From the NCBI GenBank assembly GCA_027422505.1, contig JAPQWV010001375.1, forward strand, positions 1-64,000: a stretch of 64,000 nt of DNA, given 5' to 3'. The translations under genes were made by a program, and so were the position numbers. Below, piece after piece: positions 11,480 to 23,600 of the stretch. Every line of letters begins with the position of its first letter. Position 1 is the first letter of the stretch. The notes under the pieces were generated by a model that saw only the letters and a list, made by a program, of their open reading frames with translations, ran no database searches and had not been told where the DNA came from. The DNA comes from Craterostigma plantagineum. Taxonomy: Eukaryota; Streptophyta; Magnoliopsida; Lamiales; Linderniaceae.

Positions 11480-14132
11480 TCAAGAAGCAGAGCCTTTGGA
11501 TTGTTGGATATCGAGCTGATGTTCGGCCACAAGGATACAAGAATCAGTTTCAAGAGACAAAGGAGAGCTTCCTTTCTTAAAGGGATCTTTGGGAGAGTTG
11601 AGGAACTCAGTGGTGCACTGTACATCAGGTGCAATACCAACCTTGTCTATGTCATGAAGTGCCGGCGACAAGTACTTTGCCACCGTAACAAAAAGGGCCG
11701 AACCATCGTGTAGCTCCGTCACACTCTGCAATAGAGCGAGTTTCATTCCTTCATAAAAAACGATTAACTCATCATCAACTAGTAAAGAAAACGTCTGAAA
11801 CCTGTATTTTTCCTTTTCCGAAAGTTTTGTGCCCCACGAGAATAGCCCTGCCATTGTCATGCAACGCACCTGCAAGAATCTCACTTGCACTTGCACTTCC
11901 TTCATTCACCTGGCATCACAGTTTTGTCCAATTCCAGTGTTTTATTGTCTGAATGTTCATAGTATTACATACTACTAAGGAAACTCAAAACTTTGATTAT
12001 TAGGTATTAGCCAGCTAGCTCAAGGAGACTAACAAGGACCACAAGCGGATCGTGAGTTATGGCACGACCATCGACCATGTTAATAGGTAACATGATGCCG
12101 CTTCGATCAATCGTGTTCACCAGAGTCTCGGTACCGTCTAGCCACATTTGAGCAACGTCGAGTCCTGCCTTTACTAGGCCTCCCTGTTGATTAGGAATTG
12201 ATAATCTTATCATCATTAACCACAGCTGAATAAACTCAAAACTTACTGGGTTGTTCCTCAGGTCGAGTATATACGACTGTACACCTTGGTTCTCCATATA
12301 CTGAACTGTGTTTTCCATTTCTTCAGCAGCTGTCTGCCACATGAACATATTATTTCTAACAGTGTTATCTGTCCAAAACTGACATTATCATCGGCGTTAC
12401 CTGAGAGAATGTCGTCAGTCTCACGTAACCAGTCTTTGAGAGATGCCCATCTGGTGTCATATGGGATATGATAGTGCTAGAGATCGGTGATAGCCTGATC
12501 GCTTCACGAGGGATTTTAACCTAATTCACAGCCACGAGTCATCGTAGCTTACCATCCCATTAGCTCGTTATAGTGATACGGAAAAACGATATCATCTTAC
12601 CGCCCAAAGAACAACACAGAAAACTGCAGAACTATATACCTCACGGATACAAGAATTTCCAGAGCCATCAACCTGAAATATTAAAATACTGAACTTTGAG
12701 AGATCGGCAAATAGCCAATACGTTACTAGGATGGATAATCATATAATGGGTCTTACGGTGTTGACTTTAACTGTAACACTCGTTCCGGCGTTTCCCCTTA
12801 GCTTTTGTGCTGCTGCTTCACTCGCCAGCCCATCAAGTCTTTCACCTGACCGATGTCACCCAAAAAGAATTAATCAGCAACTCTTCAACATCCATGCCAA
12901 TTTTACCGCAGAGTAGAAATATTCCTTGACACATGACCAGACCATTTATTTCCATGAGCTCGTCTCCTTCACGTATACCGGCACGTGCAGCTGGACCATT
13001 CTCAAAGCATTGCAAGACAACCTGAACAAATGAAACAGTGAGAAAATTGTGTACTACCATCCAAAAAAGATGCAAACGTAGGATGGTGTTTGGGTGATTC
13101 TGAAACCATTAACTAAGAAAAGTGACGGTAGACTGCCTATTCAAATTATACGAATTAAGCATCAGCACTGATGCCGTGATCTCACCAGGTGCCCAGTCTT
13201 AGGTTCGGTGTTGACAAACATTCCAACGCCTTGCAGATTTCCATCACTTCCTATTCGGAAACTCTGGTATTCCTGCAAGCAGCAGAGAATGATAAAAGTA
13301 ACTATTAGATCTCATCTTGTACGTTCTTGGAATCAGCCAAAGGGAGCATCTTGGATTGAGAGGTTGCATGACAAAAGATGAACAAAATTACTCAGCTTTT
13401 TAGTACCTTAGGACTGATGATCCGCGTAAAGGGATCTCCGAGAGTAGAAAGCATTCCTTTTAGTTTGTTATATGCTGCATCCTCTGATCTCAATGGAAAC
13501 ATTTCCACCATTGTTTGCTGCAGTTTTAGGTCCCAATCTGTAATGATAGGATGGGACTAACGTGGGTGAAATGGTCAGTAATATTGAAATTGAGGGTTCC
13601 AACCTAAAATCAATTGGTGTTAGGTGAAGAGGCCTCTTTGATTTATATACGATCCAGGTGAAGATAAGTTCCCGATGGGGGACAGAATTCTCAACAAGAA
13701 AGGTACACGTAATCCAGCAGAAAGTACTTGTTCACCTTGATGATTGAAAGTAGGATCTACGAAGGTCTCTCTGATCAGCCCCCATGCCTCCACAAGAGTT
13801 CGTTGAACTGTATTCACCTCACGAGAGTGTGAAACAGGGAAAGCTACGGTCAAAGACTCTGCGAAAGCTGGTGCATCACTACAAATAGAAACTGCAGCAG
13901 CAAATCCGAGCAATCCTCTCCCAAACCACTTAGAAAGATCATCCTTAACGGACAAAGTATTACGGTGTCTGTTCTTGTCCAAACAGTTGGTAATCTTTAC
14001 TCTGAAATCCCTCTGTCTCCAACAATTCGAACGGCAGAATGGGGAATTCCTTGACGGAAATGTGGATATACGAGGAAGGGAAGGTGTTAGAGTATATTCC
14101 AGATTGGGGCCGAGGGATTCCAATGTCATCAT
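11480..14132 (-). CDS. CTPA: Carboxyl-terminal processing protease (CtpA family), thylakoid lumen
   Basis: Eleven exons: 13736-14132, 13407-13537, 13186-13272, 12943-13021, 12757-12845, 12640-12672, 12401-12520, 12247-12333, 12034-12183, 11802-11909 and 11480-11725. They total 508 residues and all phases agree. The N-terminus is a bipartite transit peptide: a basic stretch, then a hydrophobic segment ending AFA ([19 protein letters not shown]). The PDZ domain spans NLQGVGMFV to [13 protein letters not shown]. The S41 peptidase core has [10 protein letters not shown] and GHKTFGKGK; the presumed Ser398/Lys423 dyad is 25 residues apart, as in the family. CtpA enzymes trim the C-terminal extension of the D1 protein of photosystem II. 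The C-terminus (about 45 residues past APDVQC) is variable. Confidence 0.93.
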
Positions 14133-14392
14133 AACTAAGTTTATCGTACAGTTTTGTTTGCAAGGTTTAGTTTTTGATCTCTGTATTTGTATAAAAACGT
14201 GAACGAGGACGAAAAGAAGTCCGTGGAAGTCTTTTGTGTTTGAGGAGTAGTGTAGTTTGGTCCCACATGGATCTCCAGCTTTGTGGTTGTTATTTCTGTT
14301 GCGTGTATCTTCGAGACTTGAACATGTGGTCTGTGGAATCTTGGGGATCAGAAAAATATAATTGTATAATAAACATTTTAGCTGTGATCAGA

Positions 14393-14467
14393 GACTACTA
14401 TAGACTTCTAGTAAAGCGATCCTAGTTTCCGCAAGATTTAACTAGCCAATTCTATCTAAATAAAAAA
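14393..14467 (+). repeat. Left copy of a 76-bp direct repeat bracketing the foldback element
   Basis: It runs from GACTACTATAGACTTCTAG to AAATAAAAAA and recurs at 16168-16243 with about three differences. The copies flank the GGTATAAT element. Confidence 0.9.
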
Positions 14468-16167
14468 GGGTAAATTCCTTATCAGTCCCACTTGAGTTTA
14501 AACTTCCTCTTAAATATCCCTCGAATTATTTCTTCCTGTTCGGTACCCTTCTGTTAAACGTTTCCTATTTAATACCCAAAATGCTTGAGAAGACGAAAAT
14601 AACGCTTCCTTAAGGATTTAAAAAACTTTCAGATTATTACATCACATGTAGAAGGTATTATACCATGAAAACAACTAATTATACCCAAAATCGAACATAT
14701 AATTCTACCAATAAAAATAGATATTATACCAATTGTTTCAATTTTTATACCAAGTCAAATTTAAAATTATTATACCAATTGTTATTATTATACCAACAAA
14801 TAGTGTTATTATAATTTTTATATATGAAATAATCTTTGTACATCATACCACGAACGGCAGATATTATACCAACAAAAGGGAATATTATACCAACAAATAT
14901 TCAAATAATTATACCAATAAATTCAATTATTATACCAATAAACTCATTTTTATATTATTATTTTTCCATTCAATTTTTTAATATTATACCAACAAAAGAT
15001 CGCATTATACCAACTGTTTTAGCTACTCTACCCGAATTACATTGTATAACATCGTACCAAAAAACTTGTTTATTATACTACCATATATTTGACTAAATGT
15101 GCATATAAATATACCAACACGTGATACGATTATACCAACAGGTTTAGTTATTATACCAACAAATACTGAATGATTTTAACAATTATTATACCAATAAAAG
15201 ATCTAATTATACTAATACAGTTGGTTATCCTACCCATACACAAGATTATTTTACAATTAGAGGACCTAATCATTATGGTATAATTTACTCAGTTTCTGGT
15301 ATAATAGCAAAATTAGTTGGTATAATCTCCAATTTGCTGTATAAATTAATATAACTATATTTATTGGTATAATAACGAAGAAAAATGGTATAATAACGAA
15401 AACATATGGTATAATTTTCACAATTTCTGGTATAATTGCAAAAATTAGTTGGTATATAATTCAATTTCGCTGTATAAAATTAAAATAACAATATTTATTG
15501 GTATAATAACGAAAATAGATGGTATAATCTCCTCAATTTCTGGTATAATAGCAAAATTAGTTGGTACAATCTCTAATTTTTCTGTATAAAATTAATATAA
15601 GTATATTTAGTGGTATAATAACGAAGAAAGGTGGTATAATAACGAAAATATATGGTATAATTTTCACAACTTCTGGTATAATTGCAAAAATTAGTTGGTA
15701 TATAATTCAATTTCGCTGTATAAAATTAAATAACAATATTTATTGGTATAATAACGAAAATAGATGGTATAATCTCCTCAATTTCTGGTATAATAGCAAA
15801 ATTAGTTGGTATAATCTCCAATTTTTCTGTATAAAATTAATATAACTATATTTATTGGTATAATAACGAAGAAAGGTGGTATAATAACGACAATATATGG
15901 TATAATTTTCACAATTTCTGTTATAATTGCAAAATATAGTTGGTATATAATTCAATTTCGCTGTATAAAATTAAAATAACAATATTTATTGGTATAATAA
16001 CGAAAATAGATGGTATAATCTCCTCAATTTCTGGTAGAATAGCAAAATTAGTTGGTATAATCTTCAATTTTTCTGTATAAAATTAATATAAGTATATTTA
16101 GTGGTATAATAATGAAGAAAGGTGGTATAATAACGAAAATATATGGTATAATTTTCACAATTTCTAT
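14468..16167. mobile_element. AT-rich foldback-like element made of ATTATACC / GGTATAAT motifs
   Basis: The left half (about 14650-15220) holds about 16 TATACC motifs, mostly ATTATACCAA. The right half (15270-16165) holds about 27 GGTATAAT motifs, the exact complement, so the element could fold into one large hairpin centred near 15250. No coding capacity was found. The right half is built from a 245-bp tandem unit. The non-motif left end (GGGTAAATTCCTTATCAGTC) has no visible counterpart at the right end, so the right terminus may be lost. It lies in the upstream region of the LEA gene. Confidence 0.6.
15270..16165. repeat. Tandem array, about 245-bp unit, roughly 3.6 copies
   Basis: The marker GAAAATAGATGGTATAATC starts at 15511, 15756 and 16002, giving periods of 245 and 246 bp. 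Each unit contains seven or eight GGTATAAT motifs. Confidence 0.85.
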
Positions 16168-16243
16168 AGACTACTATAGACTTCTAGTAAAGCGATTCTA
16201 GTTTCCGCAAGATTTAACTAGCCAATTCTGTCTAAATAAAAAA
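16168..16243 (+). repeat. Right copy of the 76-bp direct repeat
   Basis: It matches 14393-14467 nearly base for base. It lies about 180 bp upstream of the LEA start codon. Confidence 0.9.
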
Positions 16244-16281
16244 TGCGACGTCTGGCAATTAACCATCTCATGCAGTAGGGC

Positions 16282-16370
16282 GACACGTGTGTCATGTCAT
16301 CGTCTGGCAACTAATCTATACGTGTCATCGTTTTACGATCCACTTCCCCTCTACTAAAATCTATTTAATA
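16282..16370 (+). promoter_or_regulatory. ABRE pair and TATA-like box upstream of the LEA gene
   Basis: GACACGT (16282-16288, within GACACGTGTGTC) and ACGTGTC (16320-16326) are ABRE/G-box cores in opposite orientation. A TATA-like TATTTAATA follows at about 16362-16370, roughly 50 bp before the start codon. This arrangement is typical of ABA- and desiccation-induced LEA promoters. Confidence 0.6.
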
Positions 16371-16420
16371 CCGATCAATGTGGAACAATCAAACAGAAGC
16401 TAGCTAGCTACAAAGAAAAA

Positions 16421-16877
16421 ATGGAGTCGATCAAGGAAACCGCTAAGTCAGGCATGGAGAAAACCCAAGCCACCATGCAGGAAAAGGTTCGATCTTTTGG
16501 AAGTGTAAAAAGATAAACAGAACAGCGTATTTGAAATAATTTGAAATAATGTTGTTTATTCATCATGACTGATATGAACAATATAATAATTAATATATAT
16601 ATCCACAGATGGAGAATACCACGGGGGTGGGGCTGGGACAACGCACACAAACTCCACCACCGGGCAGTCCGGGCAGCCCACTGGGACCCACCAAATGTCA
16701 GCACTGCCCGGCCATGGCAGCGGGCAACCTGCCGGTCAAGTCATTGAGGGCACTGCCCAGTCTCATCCCATCGGTACTGCAACAGGCACTGGTGCAAGAG
16801 CAACCACCGCACACAACACACATGTCGGCCCAGGGACTAACCAGGTTTATGGCACTGGTGGTGCTTATGCCGGTTAA
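16421..16877 (+). CDS. Small LEA protein (LEA_1 / D-113 type), shortened, probable frame break at the intron
   Basis: Exon 1 (16421-16486) encodes [20 protein letters not shown], the LEA_1 N-terminal helix. Exon 2 starts at 16609; from there to TAA at 16875-16877 it encodes a Gly/Thr/His-rich tail with [27 protein letters not shown] and [10 protein letters not shown], matching D-113 tails. Exon 1 as read ends in phase 0 while the tail frame needs phase 1. One base missing from a GGG at the donor (16485-16487) would fix this. The product is only about 112 residues: the long middle helical part of typical D-113 proteins is absent. The role would be protecting membranes or proteins during drying. 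Two ABREs lie upstream. Confidence 0.7.
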
Positions 16878-17642
16878 TGAGGATCTATGTATGCATCGAT
16901 TGCATATCAAGAAAATTATCTTATCGTAGGTTTAATTTCAAGATATAGACATACATATACATAGAGTATGTGTTGTGTTTTTTTCTCCACGTCACCTCTG
17001 TTGTGGAATACTAATATGTTTCGTTGCGACACACGTATTGAACAAGGCTTGCGATAATCACTACTTTGCGGCATAATGAACAAGGCTCGGCTGGTATAAC
17101 TAGCAATTGCTATAACTAATGTTCGCTCGCTCTTCATATATTAAGTTATGCAAAAAATAGGTTAATTAATGGACAGTGCTTTGTTATCAGTACACAAAGA
17201 AAAGAAGAAAAAAGACGAGCAAAATCAGACGTATCACTAAATCAATGTTCGACTGCATTTAATTAAATACGTTGAGCCTCTATGCACTGCAAAAATAATG
17301 ATTGGACAAATTTATCGTTAAAACATTGCGTCCCTGTTTACTAGATTAGACGCACTACTTTCCAGATTACACAACAGATCGACAACACTATCGTGTGTTG
17401 TCGTTACCATGTTTTCCATGCCTTGCAAAGAATCGGCATCTCATGGTCCGTTAGATAATGATGATTAAGAGGCACAATACCCTATTTCATTTCGTTTTTT
17501 TCCCCGCCCAGCCAGCTTCGAGTAATGTTTTGGTCACTCTTCTCAACTGGGATGCGAGCCTTGTTCATATCCTGAGATATGCCCGATATCTCATGCCTCG
17601 TAGTGACATGCATTGTCCTAAACTTTTGACAGTCTAAAATTT
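16878..17642. other. Intergenic: 3' flank of LEA gene and 3' flank of PIE1
   Basis: No coding potential, repeat structure or RNA gene was recognised here. Confidence 0.5.
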
Positions 17643-20600
17643 TCATCCAATATCCGTAAAATCGGGTATTTCCGAGAAATCATCCAGTACATATTCCATA
17701 TATGGTGGAGATGCAAACTGGTTTATCCCTAAGCTGCTCAGGGAAGTACCAACTTCACCAAACACATCAGGCAGCGAACTTTCAAATTCAAGATTCTTAG
17801 CTTCTGAAAAGAAGGGCGATGATAGGTCCTCCTCGTAGTCGATGGGCATCATTGGCATGGAGGGAAATACCTCACCGCCTAGTGGATTTTGCGAATCAGA
17901 GTGGTCTATACTTGTTCTTCTCACTGGTAACAACTTGTGTAACCAGGAATTCAGCAGTTGTGGAGTTGAACAATTAGCACCACCAGAAGGAAATTCTTGG
18001 GAGTCTCTTCCATTATGCATCCTGTATGAAGTTCAGAAAAGAGAACCATGGAATAAAGGGGATTAATAAAACAGTAGGATAGGATATAACAAAATACTGC
18101 GCATTCACATTGAACTTCCATGGAAGCTGCACCAAGGGAGAAAGAGAGACACACATGGGGAACCTAGGGTCGGGGAGCAAATCGGGATGCGTGGGATCAC
18201 GATGGCTCAAATAAATCACTTTTGAGTTTGAAAACTATTTGAACCCTATCTGAGCAGAAGAGCTTGGGCTTCTAATCGAACCACATGCCATATTACATTA
18301 TGGATACATGTCCAAACTAGATCAAGCAATATAAGAATAGAGGCTAAATTACTCCGAAGTCTCCCATGCCTGTAAGAATAATATAAATTTTCGAAAACGT
18401 GAGCATGGGATTAGAATTCACACGTACTTGAATGGGTTCTCAACCAGCGAACAAGATGGCTTTGCATCATGACTTTCATCAGGATCCATATTTGAAGACT
18501 GGCGTATCTCCGAGCCAAAAACAGAAACATTGACGATGGAAGGCAGAGGTAATATTTCATCTGTATCTCCCTGAGGTTCGAGGCTCAAATTCATCCGCTC
18601 TATTGACACAAAAACATCCTCATTTATGCCAACAGAAGACGACGACCTCTCATAAGTTGGATTGCTGCAGCAAGCACTAATGGCAGATGCCACCAACTTT
18701 CCACACTCGTTCAAATTAGGAAATCCCAACTTTTGCGAACTCCTTGAGAGTCTACAATCGATTTCATCACTGGAGGGCTTATGAGATGGATAGAATCCAC
18801 TACGGGAACATCTAGTTTTGGCCACAGGATCTGAGTGCCATGAATATCTCCAAGCAGCGGAAAGTAGAGCAAAGAAGTGCTTCTGAAGAAGCGGTTCATA
18901 ATCTGGCTGCTGGGAAACAACATCTAGCAAAGCATGGATGTTATCCTGTATATGCAACACAAGTGAAGTTATGTAAAACGAGGCCAATATTAGCGAAAGA
19001 TCAGTTAAAGGTTAGACGCAACATATTTCCATACAAAACCATATTATAATATTTGAATATACAGACTTCCTAAACTGTTTGTTGCAATCGAGTAACTAAA
19101 TGTCAAATACTTTCTAAAAGTAAAAATACCTCGGTTACTTTAATCAGAGCCTTCCCAGATCCAATACTGCCAGATTTCTCATTATATATAGCGTCACTTG
19201 CAGATAGTACATGTTTTTGGATAAGTTCCCTGAACCTCTCAGAACAATGAAGAGGATGACGAAATCTGCCACGATAAAAACCACCAGCGGTCATACAATG
19301 CAAGATTTCACTTGCCAAATTCCAATTTGGGCCATATTCATGAACAGCAGCACATAATACAGCATCTTCGTGAGGTGACCAAATATCGGGGAAAGGGATA
19401 TAATCCAAGGACAAAATACTTCCTTTCTTCTTAATCTTCTCCGGCTTCAGTGTGAAAGTAAGTTTCAAGGGAACAAGACAGATAGAAAGTTTTCCACGAA
19501 TCTTGCTCCTCCCTATTTGCTTAGGATCCCGATCAACAATCCCGTTCTCATATACTTTCACATCCCTCGGTTCATTGGCATGTCTTCTAAGAGATTTTGA
19601 AGACAGAAGCACGTGATCTTGTACAGAGGACTTCAATTTCTTGGACTTACTTCCGTTCTTGTTATCATCATACTCTGAAGCATACTTGCGTTTTTTCAGC
19701 TGAACTGACCGTGGTGATGAAGTGTCCGACGATGTCATCAGGTCATCGCATTGATCATCATCTGTCAGTATTAGTTCTGACGACGATTCTTCTTTCAAAG
19801 GTACAGTATTTGGCAACAGTGATCCTTTCTTCAATGATTTGAATTTAGCTTTTTTAGTCTTCTTTTTTGGTTTCGGTTTGGAAGCCGTCGAGACATCATT
19901 TCTGCTCCACGGAGAAACCAGTGATAGATAAAAAAAAAGTAACCATAGTGCTCAAATAAAAATTCATTTGAGCAATTAATTTTGAACCGTTTAGATCGCA
20001 TCGCAACATATAAAAGCAGAGTGCATAATTATAAGAAATAATGCATCACCGTTCATATTTTAATATGCATCGTTCGTTCATTCACAATATAGTGTGACTG
20101 GTTTCCTAATCGCTTTAAAATAACCAATATGATGGAACATTGACGACTAGGGTAATGCAGCAGGCTGTAGGTAAAAGATGCAGCATACCATATTAGCTTA
20201 TATTTTAGTGAATCCTATTAGTAGACAAGTAACTGAACATGAAGAACTCCCTTCACAGCAATCCACTCAACTTTATAATGATTATATTCGCTGCTACAGT
20301 AAAGAACTTCATAAGTCATAATTCGAATTACCAGAACAATCTAGTTTATTGATCCATTATACTCGAATTATTTGAGAAATTAAGCATAGGACCGAGATCA
20401 TCACATTCACTGACCTTAGGGAATCAGGACAACCATTTTCTAAAGCCTCCTTTTCTCGAGCTTCCCGTTCCATATCTTCCATCAACTGTCAGGCAGTACG
20501 GCCATAAGAATGCTTATATCACGAAATAGGTTGCAAACTGCATCTCTTAAAATGAGAGAGCACAGATTCCTTTTGAATAGGGATTTTGAGATCAGAAACA

Positions 20601-23600
20601 GATACCTGCTGCTGTGCCAATGCTTCAACTTTTTGTCTGTACATCTCAGTGGCAAAATCAGCATCCCAACCTGAGCAACAATAAGCAAATGAATATATTC
20701 TAGTTAAACTTTCCAGAGCAGTCTGGTAAGCCATTTGTCAAATTTTGACTTGCTGATAAATGAAATTACTGACGCAACTGATTCCATCATACACACTGTA
20801 CATGGTACAAGCAATGAGAACCACAGCTATACCAAGAACCATCAAGTTGGGCAAGAAATGCATAATAGAAGTGTAAAATACAAGCAGAGAGTTCAAAACG
20901 GCATAAAAATAACGAGGCACATACTTTCATAAATCAAAGGTTCTTCATCGTCGTCATTTTCTGCTTCCATATTCTCCTTTAACTTTTCAATTTCTTCCAG
21001 TTCCCATTGTTTTTCCTCAACCTGAATATGGGATTCAGTGGTAGCCTTGTCAATTATTGGATTCCACAGCTCCAGAAAACGGATTGCATATCGATCAATT
21101 GGACGTAGATGATTCTCAAAAGACAAGACAGCTTGCCCGGATGCAGCTGCAGCTGCAGCCATCTGTTTTACATCAGCCAGCATGTCAATATCATCTTCTT
21201 TACCAGAAAAATCAATGGCCTCATCGTCAACTGGATGGCTTCTAACATCATGTTCATCTGAATTCACAACCAATGCATGGTGTTCTATGGGATCATTGGG
21301 CTTCACATCATCTTCATCAAGCTTCATTTCATCATCATTGACTAGTTCGTCGTCCTCCAATTTCAAAACAACTTCCTCTGTAAACTCCTGATTCTCCACA
21401 GCCTCTTCTTCCTCAACTTTTTTCAGTGCCATATAATCAGCCTCATCTTCTGCATTTTTTAAAGCGGCCTCCAAATCCACGCTAGATAAATTCATGTCAA
21501 CATTACCAACAGAAATTCTCTCAGCTTGCATATAACTACGGGAACTTCTTTCGTGACCAGAAAATAATTCCATCGGATCCAGTTTTTTAAAGAACTCAGT
21601 GTTGTAGCTTCCACTTTGTATGACCAAATTGTCAAGAGCACGCTTCTGATTGGCCTTCTTCAAAATATTCTCTTCAATTGTGCTCTCACTGATCAACCGA
21701 TAGATGTGCACTTCACGTGTTTGCCCTATCCTATGACAACGATCCTGTGCCTGTTGATCCATGGCTGGATTCCAATCACTGTCGTAGAAGATGACAGTAT
21801 CAGCCCCAACGAGATTTATTCCAACACCTCCACTCCGTGTTGATAATATAAAAAGAAAGATTTTGGGGTTTGTATTAAAGCGCTGCATAAGTGTCTGCCT
21901 CTCTTCTGGCTGAGTTGAACCGTCAAGGCGCATGTAAGTATAACCATATATACTAATGAATGTCTCCAAAATATCAAGCATCTTCGTCATTTGGGTAAAA
22001 ATAAGTGCTCTGTGACCCTCTGACTTAAGTTTTCTTAGAAGAACAGCTAACTCCTGCAGCTTACCGCAATCAAACTGAATTAGCCTCCGATCAGGAAAGT
22101 AAACCTGCCTCCGGACAACAGCCGGGCGATATGGGGTAAAAAGAGGGAAAAGAAATTGAGAGCATGTTTGTGCATATGTTTGGTGGATAAACACAGGTGA
22201 TCCACCTTTACTGCACCAGCCAAGTGGCGGAGGGGCTCGAGCAGCAGGTATAGCAAACATGAAACTCTCTACCTGGTCAACCATTTTTTCAAATCGCTCA
22301 ACAGGTGAAATCACCATTTCAGCAAGCATGGATGAGTACATATAAGATGAAGGGTTATGTTCCAGCCTGCGAATATTATATACAGGATGCTTGACAGTCA
22401 CAAGCTCCCTTAGACCAGTTGAATACATGGGTCTTCTCCGACACCGCAATGAATTCCACCATGCAACAGCAGCTGCCCGTTCCTCTGCTTCTCTCTGTCT
22501 ATCCTCTAATAGCGCCTTTCGTATATCTTCAAATACATTAGCTTCACGCATCTTCATCTTATACTTTGCACCATTTGGATTCTCCGAATTGGCCAATTGA
22601 AGGCGCTGTTCAATTAAGCGTGAAGGGGCAGCAATAGCTTGAGTTTCTTCACTCTCCCAAGATGCCATCGATAAATCCAAGTGTGTGAACACAAAGCCCA
22701 GCCCACTGAGGTCAACAGCAGAAAATGGCCCAGATACAAGCATTGAGCAAACAGACGAACTCAATTGTACATTGATACCACTCATATCATACGAGCTAAT
22801 GATTGGGCGACCTTCAAACAAATCAGGATGGTTGCAGACTTTACGGAGTTGCATGATAACACTGATCATTCCGAAAAAATTTGCACTAGCCAGCGTAGCT
22901 TGTGTCTCAGAATTAGCAATGAAATCCTCATACAAGTTTCGCTGCCTTCTCGAGAGTCTACAAAAGATAACATGCTCCTGTTTTTTCGGAAGCTGCTTCT
23001 CCACATCCCTTTTTAGTCGACGAAGTATAAAAGGGCGGAGAACATTATGCAGCCGATCAACAACTTCTTTGTTTATCTTATCCTGCCCATCCACCATTCC
23101 TGATATAGGATTACTGAACCAATCCTTAAATTCCTGATGAGATTGAAAAATATGAGGCATTAAGAAATGCATCAAAGACCAAAGCTCCATTAGATCATTC
23201 TGCAGTGGTGTTCCAGTCAACAGAATGCGTCTTTTGGAGTTGAAATTAAGAAGGGTTTGCCACCTCTGAGACTTCCAATTCTTAATCAGATGAGCTTCAT
23301 CCAGAATCAAATACTTCCACTTCTTCCGCTTAAAGACCTTAGAATCTTGAATGACCAATCTGTAAGTCGTTATACAAACATGAAATGAATTAGGTTTCAT
23401 CCACCCTTGCCTTTTAATCCTCCGTTCTTTTGCACTCCCAAAGTAAGTCAAGATTTTGAACGCGGGACACCATTTAAGGAATTCAGTCTCCCAATTCAGC
23501 ATCACACTAGTTGGAACGACTATAAGATGAGGACCCCAAATGCCTTTTTCACAAGCCAGATGAGCAAGTAGAGCAATTGTCATGATTGTTTTGCCAAGAC

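Noticed and set aside
14733..15955. Open frames rich in Ile/Tyr/Asn in the foldback element
   Set aside because: They are translations of the AT-rich tandem motif, with no coding signature.
16609..16929. 106-codon open frame as the LEA protein
   Set aside because: It is in the wrong frame: the frame ending at 16877 matches D-113 LEA tails, while this one gives proline-rich nonsense.
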